From positions 310,001 through 374,000 of the forward strand of contig JANAVG010000003.1 in assembly GCA_024213275.1 (NCBI GenBank): DNA of 64,000 bases. The letters are read 5' to 3'. The notes beneath the pieces were generated by a model. That model was given only the letters and a program-made list of their open reading frames with translations, searched no databases and was not told the DNA's origin. This document shows, one piece after another, positions 63,958 through 64,000 of this stretch. The stretch comes from Rossellomorea sp. BNER. Lineage in GTDB: Bacteria; Bacillota; Bacilli; Bacillales; Bacillaceae_B. The stretch's first letter is position 1. Every line of letters begins with the position of its first letter. The position numbers and the translations under genes were made by a program.

Positions 63958-64000
63958 GTAATCTGGCTGTAAATGGAGTGTGAAGCATTTTACCAGCGGG

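Overview
The window looks like chromosomal DNA of a spore-forming, low-GC Gram-positive of the Bacillaceae (Bacillus in the broad sense). The evidence is AT-rich intergenic DNA, strong AGGAGG-type ribosome sites, frequent TTG and GTG starts, many intrinsic terminators, a SpoIIP-type spore amidase, a TPP-riboswitch thiC, a RocB-like peptidase, a YmaF-type protein, AdaA/Ogt, and an ABC sugar importer without its own ATPase. I see no rRNA, tRNA, CRISPR array, prophage module or intact transposase. Nearly everything is chromosomal housekeeping or accessory metabolism; the most unusual material is in the repeats, operators, small genes and one DNA-repair operon.

Layout. 0-10 kb: tail of an ECF sigma factor overlapping a membrane-anchored SpoIIP-type protein; thiC under a TPP riboswitch with a coupled small coiled-coil gene; a GNAT, a TSUP transporter, a methyltransferase behind two near-identical palindromes, a water-forming NADH oxidase behind three TGTGA-N6-TCACA palindromes, and a Nudix hydrolase. 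10-15 kb: class B penicillin-binding protein, AraC/GyrI-like regulator, CHY zinc finger protein and SurA-like lipoprotein, with copies of a GTGCCAGGCAC palindromic repeat between them. 15-29 kb: VanZ-like protein, YeiH-family exporter divergent from a LysR regulator, TrmB regulator divergent from an MFS exporter, a second LysR/MFS pair, two probable envelope/spore proteins, DinB, an EamA transporter and an SDR epimerase.

28-40 kb is one metabolic island: a divergent ROK repressor, then binding protein, two permeases, GH35 beta-galactosidase, galK, galE, galT and galM. Together they import a beta-galactoside, hydrolyse it in the cytoplasm and run the Leloir pathway. The ATPase is missing and is presumably supplied in trans by an MsmX-type protein.

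41-53 kb: AtoE-type fatty-acid transporter, DUF2935 and DUF2161 proteins, then an alkylation-repair island (Ada-domain AlkA glycosylase divergent from overlapping adaA, ogt and a 2OG-Fe(II) oxygenase), YmaF, RocB-like peptidase and a DUF421 protein. 53-64 kb: a PhzF-family gene broken in a G7 tract, many very small membrane-protein genes, oligoendopeptidase F, a YcdB/YcdC-domain operon, a VOC protein, an ArsR/SRPBCC pair with tandem operator-like palindromes, and a decayed VOC/PhnB-like pseudogene at the right edge.

Three dispersed repeat families are present: (A) the GTGCCAGGCAC palindromes, 9.9-14.9 kb; (B) a MITE-like element of about 100-120 bp with GGGCTGTCC / GGACAGCCC ends, nine full, degenerate or partial copies; (C) a 230-240 bp element with a GC-rich core and AGGCTGTTTTC ends, three copies, one lacking its core. 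I found no wholly new multi-gene system. The best candidates for undescribed biology are the oxygenase in the Ada operon, the sigma factor/SpoIIP unit, and the overlapping tiny membrane-protein genes near 55.4 kb.
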